45,330 nt of DNA from positions 1 to 45,330 of the forward strand of contig SUTL01000006.1 of the NCBI GenBank assembly GCA_015062925.1. Reading direction: 5' to 3'. The DNA is from Methanobrevibacter thaueri (GTDB lineage: Archaea > Methanobacteriota > Methanobacteria > Methanobacteriales > Methanobacteriaceae). The translations under genes were made by a program, and so were the position numbers. Positions 26,066 to 35,566 of the stretch are shown piece after piece. The notes below the pieces were generated by a model that saw nothing but the letters and a program-made list of their open reading frames with translations, was not told where the DNA came from and did no database searches. The first letter of the stretch is position 1, and each line of letters starts with the position of its first letter.

Positions 26066-27496
26066 TTAATTTTTACCAAGAATTTGTTTAATAACATATT
26101 CATCATCACTATCAAATACCTTTAATAAATATATGCATACCAAATAAATTATTATTCCAACAGGCAAAGCAACCCACATATTTAAATTCAATAAATATAA
26201 TGAGATTCCTAAAACAAATGATCCGAATATTATTTTTATTAAATCAAAATATAATTTTTTATTAGGTCTATGACCAATTCTATAAATTACATAAGATTGT
26301 ATAACTACAATTAATACATCACTTAAAACTGTAGTAATAGCTGCTCCATCATATGAGAAATGAGGAATCATGAATAAATTTAAAGCTACATTAAATATAG
26401 CTGCAACAAAATAAATTTTAGTTACAGTTATTTCTTTATGAGAAGCATTTAGAAGTGTATTTCCAGCACCACTGATAAATAATAGACACACAGTCCAAAT
26501 TAAAATAGACAATACCGATGCTGCAGGAAGATATTCAGTTCCATAAATCAGCAAAATAATATCTTTTGAATAAATCATTGTTGCAATAGCAATTGGTATT
26601 ATGACCAACATTAAATATTTAATTGATTTTTCAAAACTAATTAAAAGCATTTTTTTATCATTTTTGAAGAATTTACTCATAACTGGAAAAATAACTGCAA
26701 TATACAATGAATAAAATAATGTTAAAAAAGAAATTAATTTATACGTAGAATTATAAATTCCAGTAGGATAACTTCCAATAATTTGTGTAAGCATTACTGC
26801 ATCAATAGAATAATAAATTGTTGTTAATAAACCAGTTGCTGCAAAAGGAAGAGAATATAAAGTAATTTTTTTACAAAATTCCCAGTCCAATTCAAATTTT
26901 GGTTTACTAATATGTTTTTCAAAAACATAATAAACATAAATTAAAGCAATAATATTAGCAAAAATATAAGATATTGCAATGCCATAAATTCCAAAATTAC
27001 AGAAAATAGTAATTAAAATGAATATTAATAATATAACATTCAATATAGTATTTCCAATTCCCTGATATTTACCTTCTTCAAATGCTTGAAAAGAACCGTT
27101 AATCAAATTAATATAAGATTTAAAAATCATTTCAATTGTAAAAAGAAGTGTGATTATAATAGTAAGTTCATTAGCTTTCATCAAAATTAAGATAATTAAA
27201 GATAAAATAAATGAACCCAATGCGAAAAAACATTTTAAAGGAATAGCATTACCCAAATATTTTGGTGCTGACTCATAATCTGTTGCAATATGCCTAACAA
27301 TATGAGTACTAATTCCCAAATCCATAGTAATTAATAAAATTCCAGTGAAAGAAGTTGCAAAAGCATAAATACCATATTGACTAACTCCAAGATATCTAGC
27401 CATCAGAATAATCCAAATAAAACCACAAATACTTGCAACTATTTGTGAAATCATTAACCAACTCATATTTAGGAATATTGTTCTAATTTGATTCAT
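26066..27496 (-). CDS. Polysaccharide flippase (Wzx/MOP superfamily)
   Basis: A 476-residue membrane protein with 12-14 predicted helices. It opens with FLNMSWLMISQIVASICGFIWIILMARYLGVSQYGIYAFA, the typical N-terminus of PST-type flippases, and has the mid-protein GSYPTGIYNSTYKL segment. Such proteins move lipid-linked glycans across the cytoplasmic membrane. It is divergent from the Pse operon and shares the 175-base intergenic region with it, so co-regulation is plausible. It may flip the glycan that is later transferred by AglB or added to surface polymers. The ribosome site is weak (AGATGAT before ATG). Confidence 0.88.
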   Translation of the reverse strand: MNQIRTIFLNMSWLMISQIVASICGFIWIILMARYLGVSQYGIYAFATSFTGILLITMDLGISTHIVRHIATDYESAPKYLGNAIPLKCFFALGSFILSLIILILMKANELTIIITLLFTIEMIFKSYINLINGSFQAFEEGKYQGIGNTILNVILLIFILITIFCNFGIYGIAISYIFANIIALIYVYYVFEKHISKPKFELDWEFCKKITLYSLPFAATGLLTTIYYSIDAVMLTQIIGSYPTGIYNSTYKLISFLTLFYSLYIAVIFPVMSKFFKNDKKMLLISFEKSIKYLMLVIIPIAIATMIYSKDIILLIYGTEYLPAASVLSILIWTVCLLFISGAGNTLLNASHKEITVTKIYFVAAIFNVALNLFMIPHFSYDGAAITTVLSDVLIVVIQSYVIYRIGHRPNKKLYFDLIKIIFGSFVLGISLYLLNLNMWVALPVGIIIYLVCIYLLKVFDSDDEYVIKQILGKN

Positions 27497-27671
27497 ATAA
27501 TCATCTTAAAAATTTTATTATTTAAATTAAATCATTAAATAATATTCTACATTCATATTTAATACATTCGATTAGGTTTATTTATTTTAATTCACATATA
27601 AATATTTAAGTAATTAGAAATTTATAATTTAATTATAATATAAAAATTTATTAAATTTAAGGAGATAATTT

Positions 27672-28667
27672 ATGTTAGATGATAAGATTATTTTAATCAC
27701 TGGGGGAACAGGTTCTTTTGGTAAAAAATTTACAAAAAGAGTATTAGAACAATATAACCCTAAAAAAATCATTATTTACTCCAGAGATGAGTATAAACAA
27801 TATTTAATGCAAAGACAATTTCAAGATTATAAAAAACAAATGAGATATTTTTTAGGAGATGTGAGAGATAAAGAAAGATTTGCAAGAGCATGTGATGGTG
27901 TAGACATTATAATTCATGCTGCTGCATTAAAACAAGTTCCTGCAGCTGAATATAATCCTTTAGAAGCCATTAAAACAAATATTGATGGTGCAAGAAATAT
28001 TGTTGATGTTGCCATTGATAAAAGCGTTGAAAAAGTAGTTGCATTGTCCACAGATAAAGCAGTAAATCCAGTTAACTTATATGGTGCAACAAAAATGGTT
28101 TCAGACAAATTATTTATCGCAGCAAATGCCTACGTCGGTGCTAAAAATACTAAATTTTCCGTAGTTCGTTATGGGAACGTTAGTGGAAGCAGAGGTTCTG
28201 TAATCCCATTCTTTAAAACATTAATTGATGAAGGTTCAACTAAATTACCTATTACTGATATGAGAATGACAAGATTTTGGATTACACTTGATCAAGCTGT
28301 TGATTTAGTAATTAAAGCCATTGATGATGCAACAGGCGGAGAATTATTCATCCACAAATGTCCTTCATTCAAAGTTACAGATTTAGCTCGTGCAATGCTT
28401 CCTGATTGTGAACTGGAAGATGTCGGAATAAGACCTGGTGAAAAACTTCATGAAGTAATGATTACCTCTGAAGATGCCCGTTCTGCATATGAATATGATG
28501 ATTATTATATAATTTACCCTGAATTAGAATGGTGGGAAAATGTCAACGTCAAAGATGGAGGTAAAAAAGTTGAAGACAGATTCTACTATGCCTCAGATAA
28601 TAATCCAGAATGGTTAAGTGTTGAAGAAATTCGTGAAGCTTTAAAAAATATAGATATTGTATATTAG
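27672..28667 (+). CDS. pseB: PseB: UDP-GlcNAc 4,6-dehydratase (5-inverting)
   Basis: A 331-residue short-chain dehydrogenase/reductase. NAD(P)-binding TGGTGSFG lies at residues 10-17, then GDVRDKERF, STDKAVNPVNLYGATK (with the YxxxK pair), and the PseB-typical MTRFWITLDQAVDLV and RPGEKLHE. It converts UDP-GlcNAc to the 4-keto-6-deoxy-altro sugar, the first pseudaminic acid step. It is first in a five-gene operon; GGAGATAA upstream is a good ribosome site, and the stop directly abuts the pseC start. Related FlaA1-type dehydratases in other pathways are similar, but the gene order makes PseB the best call. Confidence 0.92.
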   Translation: MLDDKIILITGGTGSFGKKFTKRVLEQYNPKKIIIYSRDEYKQYLMQRQFQDYKKQMRYFLGDVRDKERFARACDGVDIIIHAAALKQVPAAEYNPLEAIKTNIDGARNIVDVAIDKSVEKVVALSTDKAVNPVNLYGATKMVSDKLFIAANAYVGAKNTKFSVVRYGNVSGSRGSVIPFFKTLIDEGSTKLPITDMRMTRFWITLDQAVDLVIKAIDDATGGELFIHKCPSFKVTDLARAMLPDCELEDVGIRPGEKLHEVMITSEDARSAYEYDDYYIIYPELEWWENVNVKDGGKKVEDRFYYASDNNPEWLSVEEIREALKNIDIVY

Positions 28668-29810
28668 GTGATTATTATTTCTAAATTCCTCCCTTATGGA
28701 AAACAAACAATTGATAATGAAGATATTGAAGAAGTAATGAAAACTTTAAGTTCTGATTTCATTACCCAGGGCCCTAAAATTGAAGAATTTGAAAAAAATT
28801 TAGCAAAATATTGTGGAGCAAAGTATGCCGTTGCATTTAATTCAGGAACTTCAGCATTACATGGAGCTTATTTTGCATTAGGTCTTGGTAAAGGAGATGA
28901 AATAATAACTTCTCCAAATACATTTGTTGCAACTCCAAATGCAGGATTATATTTAGAAGCTAATGTTCAATTTAGTGATGTTGAAAAAGAAACTGGAAAT
29001 CTTGATATATCAAAAATTAAAACAAATGACAATACCAAATTAATTACTCCAGTTCATTATAGTGGAAATCCTGTTGATTTAGCAGAACTATCAGAAATTG
29101 ACAATGTTAAAATCATAGAAGATGGAGCTCATGCATTAGGTGCTGAGTATAATGGTAAAAAAATTGGCTCATTAACTTATTCTGAAATGGCAATGTTTAG
29201 TTTCCATCCAGTAAAACACATTACTACCGGAGAAGGAGGAATTATTGTTACTAATGATGAAGAATATTATGAACGTTTACAATTATTTAGATCCCATGGG
29301 ATTACAAAAAATAATTTAATTAATGAACCTCATGGAGATTGGTATTACGAAATGCAACATTTAGGATATAATTATCGTATAACTGACATCCAATGTGCTT
29401 TAGGATTATCACAACTAAAAAAATTAGATTCATTTGTTAAATCAAGAAGAAAAATTGCTAAAACTTATGATGAAATTTTTGAAGACAACCCTTATTTTGA
29501 TATGATATTGGAAAAAGAAAACTGCAAATCATCTTATCATTTATATCCAATATTATTAAAAGACAAATTTATTAAAAATAAAAAAGAAATATTTGAAAAA
29601 CTTAGATCTAAGGGCCTTGGAGTTCAAGTACATTATATACCCGTCTATAAACAACCTTATTATCAAAAATTAGGATTTAAAAATGATTTATGTCCTGTTT
29701 GTGAGGAATTTTATGCAAAGGAAATTAGTATTCCAATGTATCCAACATTAACAGATGAAGACATTGAATTTGTAAAAGAAACTCTTTATAAAGTAATTGG
29801 TGAATTTTAA
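28668..29810 (+). CDS. pseC: PseC: UDP-4-amino-4,6-dideoxy-AltNAc aminotransferase
   Basis: A 380-residue DegT/DnrJ/EryC1-type PLP enzyme. PYGKQTID opens the family domain; FNSGTSALHGAYFAL binds cofactor phosphate, EDGAHALGA carries the Asp that contacts PLP, and Lys183 in SFHPVKHIT forms the Schiff base. It adds the 4-amino group after PseB. The GTG at 28668 is taken as start, but AGGTGA overlaps it. The spacing of that ribosome site fits better with the ATT at 28677 (ATT TCT AAA TTC), which would give a product starting SKFLPYGKQ. The pseC stop is followed directly by the pseF ATG. Confidence 0.92.
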   Translation: MIIISKFLPYGKQTIDNEDIEEVMKTLSSDFITQGPKIEEFEKNLAKYCGAKYAVAFNSGTSALHGAYFALGLGKGDEIITSPNTFVATPNAGLYLEANVQFSDVEKETGNLDISKIKTNDNTKLITPVHYSGNPVDLAELSEIDNVKIIEDGAHALGAEYNGKKIGSLTYSEMAMFSFHPVKHITTGEGGIIVTNDEEYYERLQLFRSHGITKNNLINEPHGDWYYEMQHLGYNYRITDIQCALGLSQLKKLDSFVKSRRKIAKTYDEIFEDNPYFDMILEKENCKSSYHLYPILLKDKFIKNKKEIFEKLRSKGLGVQVHYIPVYKQPYYQKLGFKNDLCPVCEEFYAKEISIPMYPTLTDEDIEFVKETLYKVIGEF

Positions 29811-30647
29811 ATGAAAATTGGAGCCATTATTCAAGCTAGAACTTCATCAACAAGATTTCCAAAAAAAGTTTTACAAACACTCCCCTATGGCAGTGATACT
29901 TGTGTATTACAGCAAGATATTAGAAGAGTAAAAAAATCTAAATTATTAAATGAAGTTATTATCGCAACTACAACAAACAAAGAAGATGATGAAATAATAG
30001 ATGTAGCTATTAAAGAAAATACTCCTTATTTCAGAGGTAGTTTAGATAATGTTTTAGAAAGATATTATAAAGCAGCAGTTAAATTTAATTTAGATATTAT
30101 TGTTAGAATCACTAGTGACTGTCCCTGTGTTGATTGGGAAATAATTGACACAATTATCCAAAATCATCTAGATTCAAATGTAGATTATACATCAAATAGT
30201 TTAATTGAATCCTATCCTAGAGGAATTGATTGCGAAGTAATAAATTTTGATAGTTTAGAAAAAGCTTATTTGAATGCAACAGAAAAATATGAAAAAGAAC
30301 ATGTAACTCCTTATATTTATAAGTCTCATCCAAATGAGTTTAAAATAAATAAATTTCATGAAAATAATGATAACTCAGACATTCGTATTACACTAGATAC
30401 ACCTCAAGATTATGCATTATTATGCGTCATTTATGATAATTTATATGAAAAAAATAATTTTTTCAAATTAAAAGACATTTTAGAACTATTTAATCAAAAA
30501 CCATGGCTTAAATATATAAATCAAGATATTGTTCAGAAAAAAGTTTTTAATACTTTAGAAGAGGAACTAGAGGAAACTATCAAATTATGCGATAAACAAG
30601 ATTTAGATAAAGCAAAAACATTTATTGAAAATCAAATCGGAGTTTAA
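29811..30647 (+). CDS. pseF: PseF-type CMP-sugar synthetase (SpsF/COG1861-like)
   Basis: A 278-residue cytidylyltransferase-like protein. It opens with MKIGAIIQARTSSTRFPKKVL, the nucleotide-binding loop of the SpsF/CMP-KDO synthetase group. It continues with FRGSLDNVLERYYKAA, the metal- and base-binding RITSDCPCVDWEII, and HVTPYIY. In Pse clusters this position is filled by PseF, which activates pseudaminic acid with CTP. The ribosome site GGTGA lies within the end of pseC. The last 40 residues are a charged helix. The assignment rests partly on operon context; classical NeuA/PseF sequences differ somewhat from SpsF. Confidence 0.8.
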   Translation: MKIGAIIQARTSSTRFPKKVLQTLPYGSDTCVLQQDIRRVKKSKLLNEVIIATTTNKEDDEIIDVAIKENTPYFRGSLDNVLERYYKAAVKFNLDIIVRITSDCPCVDWEIIDTIIQNHLDSNVDYTSNSLIESYPRGIDCEVINFDSLEKAYLNATEKYEKEHVTPYIYKSHPNEFKINKFHENNDNSDIRITLDTPQDYALLCVIYDNLYEKNNFFKLKDILELFNQKPWLKYINQDIVQKKVFNTLEEELEETIKLCDKQDLDKAKTFIENQIGV

Positions 30648-30648
30648 A

Positions 30649-32079
30649 ATGAGAATAATTATTTTGACTGAAGGTGGAAAAAATATCGGCTTAGGACATA
30701 TTACCCGTTGTAAATCCATCTACGAAGCATTTAATTATAGAAATTTTCAACCTAAATTAATTATTAATGGTGATAATTCAATTAAAACAATATTTTCTGA
30801 TATAGATTTTGAAATTAAAAATTGGTTAAATGATTTATCATTTATAAAACCTGATGATATTGTAATCATTGATTCTTATCTTGCGAATATTGAAATTTAT
30901 GAAAAAATATCCAACAATTCCTCATTAACTATTTATTTTGATGATAATATTAGATTAACATATCCAAAAGGCATTGTCGTCAATGGTTTAATAAATGCAG
31001 AAGAGTTTAATTATCCTAAAGATGATAAAATTAAATATTTACTTGGATCAGAATTTTCACCATTACGAAGTGAATTTTGGAATTGCAATGCTATTACCAT
31101 CAATGATTCAATTGAAAATATTTTAATTACAACTGGAGGCAATGACATAAGAAATTTAACTCCAAAACTATTAAATTTTTTAAATAATAATTTTAAAGAA
31201 TTTAAAAAAAAAATTATTATTGCAGATAGTTTTAATAATATTTCTGAAATAGAATCATTGAAAAATGATAATTGTGAATTGTTTTATTCCCCAAATTCAA
31301 AAGAAATACTGGAAATAATGGAAAATGTTGATTTAGCGATTTCATCAAGTGGACAAACCTTATATGAATTAGCATGTTTAGGAATTCCAACTATATCCAT
31401 TGGAATTATAGACAATCAAAAGGACAATATAAATAATTTCCAAAAAATTGAATTTATTGAATATGCAGGATGTTGGAATGATAAAAATTTATTAAACAAT
31501 ATATCCGATAAAATTAAATTATTACAAAATAAAAAAAATCGTGAAATTAAAAAAATAAACGGAACAGAAGCTATTAATGGAAAAGGTTCTTTAAATATTG
31601 TTAAAAATATATTAAATGAATATTATATAAAACATTCAAAATTCAGAGAAATTAATGAAGCTGATTGTTTAAAAATTTTTGAACTAGCTAATGACGAGGA
31701 TGTTAGAAAAAGTTCATTTAACTCTGAAAAGATAGAATTAATTGAGCACAAAAAATGGTTTAAAAATATTTTAAAAAACAAACTGGTAAAATTTTTAGTA
31801 TTAGAATATGAAAATGATATAATTGGCCAGCTTAGATTTGATTTAGATGAAGAATACCCAGTAATTAGTATTAGTTTAAATAAGAAATATAGGGGATTAG
31901 GATTATCAAAATACATATTAAGTAAAGGAATTGAATATTTAGGCGAATTTGATAAAATAGTTGCCTATATAAAAAAAGAAAATGTAAAATCAATTTCTTT
32001 TTTTAAAAGTATGGGTTTTAAATTAGATCAAGAAATTATAATTAAAAATTGTGAAGCATTAAAATTTATTAAGAGTTGA
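30649..32079 (+). CDS. pseG: PseG-PseH fusion: UDP-sugar hydrolase joined to N-acetyltransferase
   Basis: A 476-residue two-domain protein. Residues 1-325 resemble PseG (IGLGHITRCKSI, TTGGNDIRN, ISSSGQTLYELACLGIPTI), the GT-B-fold hydrolase that removes UDP from the diacetamido sugar. Residues 335-476 form a GNAT acetyltransferase (REINEADCLKIFELANDEDVR, NKKYRGLGLSKYILSKG, SISFFKSMGFK) like PseH, which acetylates the 4-amino group. In bacteria these are often separate genes; the steps are consecutive (H then G), so fusion is sensible. The start is the ATG at 30649 with CGGAG upstream, one base after the pseF stop; an in-frame TTG 24 bases earlier is unlikely. Confidence 0.88.
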   Translation: MRIIILTEGGKNIGLGHITRCKSIYEAFNYRNFQPKLIINGDNSIKTIFSDIDFEIKNWLNDLSFIKPDDIVIIDSYLANIEIYEKISNNSSLTIYFDDNIRLTYPKGIVVNGLINAEEFNYPKDDKIKYLLGSEFSPLRSEFWNCNAITINDSIENILITTGGNDIRNLTPKLLNFLNNNFKEFKKKIIIADSFNNISEIESLKNDNCELFYSPNSKEILEIMENVDLAISSSGQTLYELACLGIPTISIGIIDNQKDNINNFQKIEFIEYAGCWNDKNLLNNISDKIKLLQNKKNREIKKINGTEAINGKGSLNIVKNILNEYYIKHSKFREINEADCLKIFELANDEDVRKSSFNSEKIELIEHKKWFKNILKNKLVKFLVLEYENDIIGQLRFDLDEEYPVISISLNKKYRGLGLSKYILSKGIEYLGEFDKIVAYIKKENVKSISFFKSMGFKLDQEIIIKNCEALKFIKS

Positions 32080-32085
32080 ATTTAA

Positions 32086-33132
32086 ATGAAATTTAAAATA
32101 TCTGATAAAATTATTGGTGGAGGAAATCCTACATTTATTATTGCTGAACTTTCAGCCAATCATATGAATGATTTTGAAATTGCAGTAAAAACAATTAAAT
32201 CTATTGCCCAATCTGGTGCTGATGCAGTTAAATTTCAAACTTTTACACCAGATACAATTACAATTGATTGTGATAATAAATATTTTAAAATTAATCAAGG
32301 AACTGTTTGGGATGGACAAAACCTTCATGATTTATATGATGAAGCATATATGCCATGGGATTGGCAACCAAAACTTAAAAAAATCGCCGAGGATTTAGGT
32401 TTAATTGTTTTTTCATCACCTTTTGATAAAACTTCTATTGATTTTTTAGAAGAAATAAATGTGCCTGCTTATAAAATTGCTTCATTTGAAATAACGGATA
32501 TTCCTTTAATTGAATATGTTGCAAGTAAAGGAAAACCAATTATAATTTCAACAGGTATTGCTTCAATCGAAGATATTGAACTGGCTATTCAAACTTGTTT
32601 AAATATGGGAAATGATCAAATAGCTCTTTTAAAATGTACTTCTTCATATCCTGCACCATTAGAAGAAATTAACTTAAATACAATACCAGATATGATTAAT
32701 AAATTTAATTGTGTAATTGGTTTATCTGATCATACATTAGGTTGCGAAGTATCTTCTGCAGCAGTTGCTTTAGGCGCTAATATCATTGAAAAACATTTTA
32801 TTTTAGATAGAAATATGGGGGGTCCAGATTCAGAATTTTCTATGGAGCCATATGAATTTAAACAAATGGTTGATTCAATAAGAAACATTGAAAAAGCTTT
32901 AGGTAATATTAGTTATGAGTTATCAGATAAAATGAAATCAAATAGGGAATTTTCAAAATCATTATTTGTTGTTGAAGATATTAAAAAAGGAGAAATTATA
33001 ACAGAAGCTAATGTTCGCTCAATTAGACCTGGATTTGGTTTACATCCGAAATATTTGAATAAAATACTTGGAAAAAAAGTTGTGAAAGATTTAAAAAAAG
33101 GAACTCCTGTCAGTATGGATTATATTGAATAA
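32086..33132 (+). CDS. pseI: PseI: pseudaminic acid synthase (NeuB family)
   Basis: A 348-residue protein. The N-terminal NeuB TIM-barrel has FIIAELSANHMNDFEIA, DAVKFQTFTPDTIT, IASFEITD, STGIASIEDIELA and GLSDHTLG. The C-terminal SAF (antifreeze-like) domain starts near residue 285 (SLFVVEDIKKGEIITEANVRSIRPG). It condenses phosphoenolpyruvate with the 6-deoxy-diacetamido-altrose product of PseG to make pseudaminic acid. PseB, PseC and PseG/H upstream favour Pse over sialic or legionaminic acid. It is last in the operon, six bases after the fusion gene. Confidence 0.93.
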   Translation: MKFKISDKIIGGGNPTFIIAELSANHMNDFEIAVKTIKSIAQSGADAVKFQTFTPDTITIDCDNKYFKINQGTVWDGQNLHDLYDEAYMPWDWQPKLKKIAEDLGLIVFSSPFDKTSIDFLEEINVPAYKIASFEITDIPLIEYVASKGKPIIISTGIASIEDIELAIQTCLNMGNDQIALLKCTSSYPAPLEEINLNTIPDMINKFNCVIGLSDHTLGCEVSSAAVALGANIIEKHFILDRNMGGPDSEFSMEPYEFKQMVDSIRNIEKALGNISYELSDKMKSNREFSKSLFVVEDIKKGEIITEANVRSIRPGFGLHPKYLNKILGKKVVKDLKKGTPVSMDYIE

Positions 33133-33191
33133 ATTAAAAATTATTCCTTATTCAAATCTTCAAATAAGTTTTTTATTCATTGAAATATTGA

Positions 33192-34211
33192 TTATTTATT
33201 GGAAAAATAACCAAATAATGATGAAAAATATTTTTTAGCCAACTTGAAAAAACCGAAATAAAATTTCAAGTTAGAATAATTTTTTTCACATTCTCTAAAG
33301 ATATCCTGTAATTCTTCTTTCGATTTAACATTAGTTAAACCAAAATATTTATCCAACAATGGCATTAATTTATCATAATCTGCATTATGTTGAGTTAATA
33401 AAAATTTCATGTAATCTAATTCATCCTGATTACTTAATTTTTTTTCTTGACCAAATCTAATTTTAGTTACATTAGAACTATTAGATGGTTTATAAACAAT
33501 ATTTTCAGTTTTAATAAGATAATGTGGTTTATTTAAATGAAAACAAAACCCCACATGAGATCCTATTTGATTAGACATAGTAACATCAGCAATTTCTATT
33601 AAACTTCTTAATCTATGTAAAAATAATTGATCGTTTATATGTCCTGCAGTTACAACATCAAAACCATAATCTTCATAAATTTCATTAAATCCATTTTTAA
33701 TATCTTTCCAATACAAACAGACACGAATTGTATCAAAATCTTTTCCTATATCAGATATATTTTTACAAAAACCATTGAAATCAAATTCCACCTGAGATAA
33801 TTGAGTAGAATGGGCTGGAAAAATTAATAAATTTTTACCTAATCTTTTCTTTTCATTTTGTATTTCCTCATCTGTTAATAATGATTTAGCATAAGCGATA
33901 TATGGGCCAATAGCATATGCACCATTATTATTTTTCTGACTTAAAATAACATTTTGTCTGAAATTAGAAGACATAATACTAGGTAATGATTCATGAACTC
34001 TCATACTATCTTTTACATCATCTGAAAAACTAATTCCATGTTCAAAAAATGCTTTAATCTTATAATTTTTTTCAAAACCAATATAATCTAATAAACATCC
34101 ACCCAATCCATATTCTAAAGTATAATTTCTATTAAAAATATTACTTGTTTCAAATTTATCCTCTTGTATTAATGAATCTAAGTCACTGAAATCAAATTCT
34201 CTATTACCCAT
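33192..34211 (-). CDS. Unrecognised protein of the glycan island, possible GT-B-like glycosyltransferase
   Basis: A 339-residue soluble protein with no signal peptide or membrane helix. I do not recognise a named family. Features suggest a GT-B glycosyltransferase: LLIFPAHSTQLSQ as the domain linker, DTIRVCLYWKDI, VVTAGHINDQLFLHRLRSLIEIADVTMSNQIGSHVGFCF, the 'peak, then secretable display' layout seen where GT-B enzymes bind a nucleotide sugar, and then LNKPHYLIK. The C-terminus is basic and aromatic, fitting peripheral membrane association. It is encoded opposite and convergent to pseI in the island, so transfer of pseudaminic acid is an attractive but unproven role. Start ATG 34211 has AGAGG seven bases upstream. 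Confidence 0.6.
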   Translation of the reverse strand: MGNREFDFSDLDSLIQEDKFETSNIFNRNYTLEYGLGGCLLDYIGFEKNYKIKAFFEHGISFSDDVKDSMRVHESLPSIMSSNFRQNVILSQKNNNGAYAIGPYIAYAKSLLTDEEIQNEKKRLGKNLLIFPAHSTQLSQVEFDFNGFCKNISDIGKDFDTIRVCLYWKDIKNGFNEIYEDYGFDVVTAGHINDQLFLHRLRSLIEIADVTMSNQIGSHVGFCFHLNKPHYLIKTENIVYKPSNSSNVTKIRFGQEKKLSNQDELDYMKFLLTQHNADYDKLMPLLDKYFGLTNVKSKEELQDIFRECEKNYSNLKFYFGFFKLAKKYFSSLFGYFSNK

Positions 34212-34528
34212 ATAAATCCTCTCAATTGTCTAATTCCATAATATTTAATAATAATTATTCAAAATATAATTCAAACATATGTGGAAATTAATTTATTAAA
34301 GTTTATATTATTATATTATATTTTTGTTAGTTTTATTATTTTTTAATATACCTCTAATTCAATTCAAATATTATTACACAATTAATTTTTGAAAAATAAA
34401 AAATATTATTGATAAATAAGTATTATATATTGGAAATTTTTAAATATTTCTTTTTTTATATAGTTATTGTAAGTATCACTATATTTTTGATTAATATACA
34501 TATAATTTAAAATTTAAGTTGGGATAAA
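34212..34528. other. Divergent intergenic region in the glycan island
   Basis: About 315 bases, extremely AT-rich, between the possible glycosyltransferase and the LicD gene. It must hold promoters for both; several TATA-like stretches are present and none stands out. No RNA or repeat was recognised. Confidence 0.3.
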
Positions 34529-35365
34529 TTGAAATATACAGAATATGATGATAAAACTCTAAAACATTTGCAAAATACTGAATTAATGATTTTAAAAGAT
34601 TTTATTGAAATTTGTGAAGATAATAATTTAGATTATTATATTTATGGAGGTTCTCTAATTGGTGCAATACGTCATAAAGGATTTATTCCTTGGGATGATG
34701 ATTTAGATGTCATAATGTTTAGAGAAGATTATGATAAATTTAAAAAAATCTTCAATGAATCATATAATGATAAGTATTATTTATTATGCAAAGAAACAGA
34801 AGAGGATTATTTTTATTTGTTTTCAAAACTAGTTCTTAAAGGCACAATTTTTGAAGAAGAATGGGTTAATCAAGTTAATTTTAATTTAGGTATTAATATA
34901 GATATTTTTGTACTAGATGATTTAAGTGATAATAAAATTAAAAGATATATTCAACTTAAAAAAGCATTTTTTTACAGTAAAATAATAATTATGTCAAAAA
35001 TTAAAGTTCCAAATTTATCATTTATTCCAAGAACCATTACAAATATTATTCAATTATTTTTAAAACTATTTAATATTAAACCTGCAGATATTCAAAAACG
35101 TTATTCAAAATTTATTATGAAATATCATAATCCTGATGCTAAGGATGTTTTCGATGTTTCAGTGACTGTTGAAGAATATCCTCAAATCTTTAATAAAAAA
35201 GGGTTTAAACCTATTCAAAAAGCTCAATTTGAAGATATAATGGTTAATATACCAAATAATTATGATGAAATATTAACAAGTATTTATGGAGATTATATGA
35301 AATTACCTCCGAAAGAAGATCGATACAATCATATAACTCGTCAAATTGATTTTGGAAAATATTAA
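34529..35365 (+). CDS. LicD-family phosphotransferase
   Basis: A 278-residue protein of the LicD nucleotidyltransferase-like fold. YYIYGGSLIGAIRHKGFIPWDDDLDVIM (about residues 37-64) contains the glycine loop and the metal-binding Asp residues (DDDLD). LicD enzymes move phosphocholine or a similar phospho-alcohol from a CDP carrier onto cell-surface sugars. The start is TTG at 34529; family members begin near T-L-K-x-L-Q and no earlier ATG fits. A methyltransferase and a LicC-like cytidylyltransferase fusion follow on the same strand, giving a cassette that could make and use a CDP-linked donor. Confidence 0.87.
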   Translation: MKYTEYDDKTLKHLQNTELMILKDFIEICEDNNLDYYIYGGSLIGAIRHKGFIPWDDDLDVIMFREDYDKFKKIFNESYNDKYYLLCKETEEDYFYLFSKLVLKGTIFEEEWVNQVNFNLGINIDIFVLDDLSDNKIKRYIQLKKAFFYSKIIIMSKIKVPNLSFIPRTITNIIQLFLKLFNIKPADIQKRYSKFIMKYHNPDAKDVFDVSVTVEEYPQIFNKKGFKPIQKAQFEDIMVNIPNNYDEILTSIYGDYMKLPPKEDRYNHITRQIDFGKY

Positions 35366-35566
35366 GTTAAATATTTACATTATATAAAATAATTTAAAAG
35401 TTAATTAAATTAACTTTAATATGCAAATTATTCAAATTATTAATTCAAAACCAATATATTTTTTAAAAAATTAGATTTATAGGAAGAATAATCCGATTTA
35501 AGTTATAGTAAAAAATTATTTATAATAATTAAACAAATATAATATTTATTAAAGTTGGTGTTAATA

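Noticed and set aside
27672-33132. Sialic or legionaminic acid pathway instead of pseudaminic acid
   Set aside because: PseB, PseC and the PseG/PseH fusion are specific to pseudaminic acid; no epimerase of the NeuC type and no legionaminic-type GDP-sugar genes are present.
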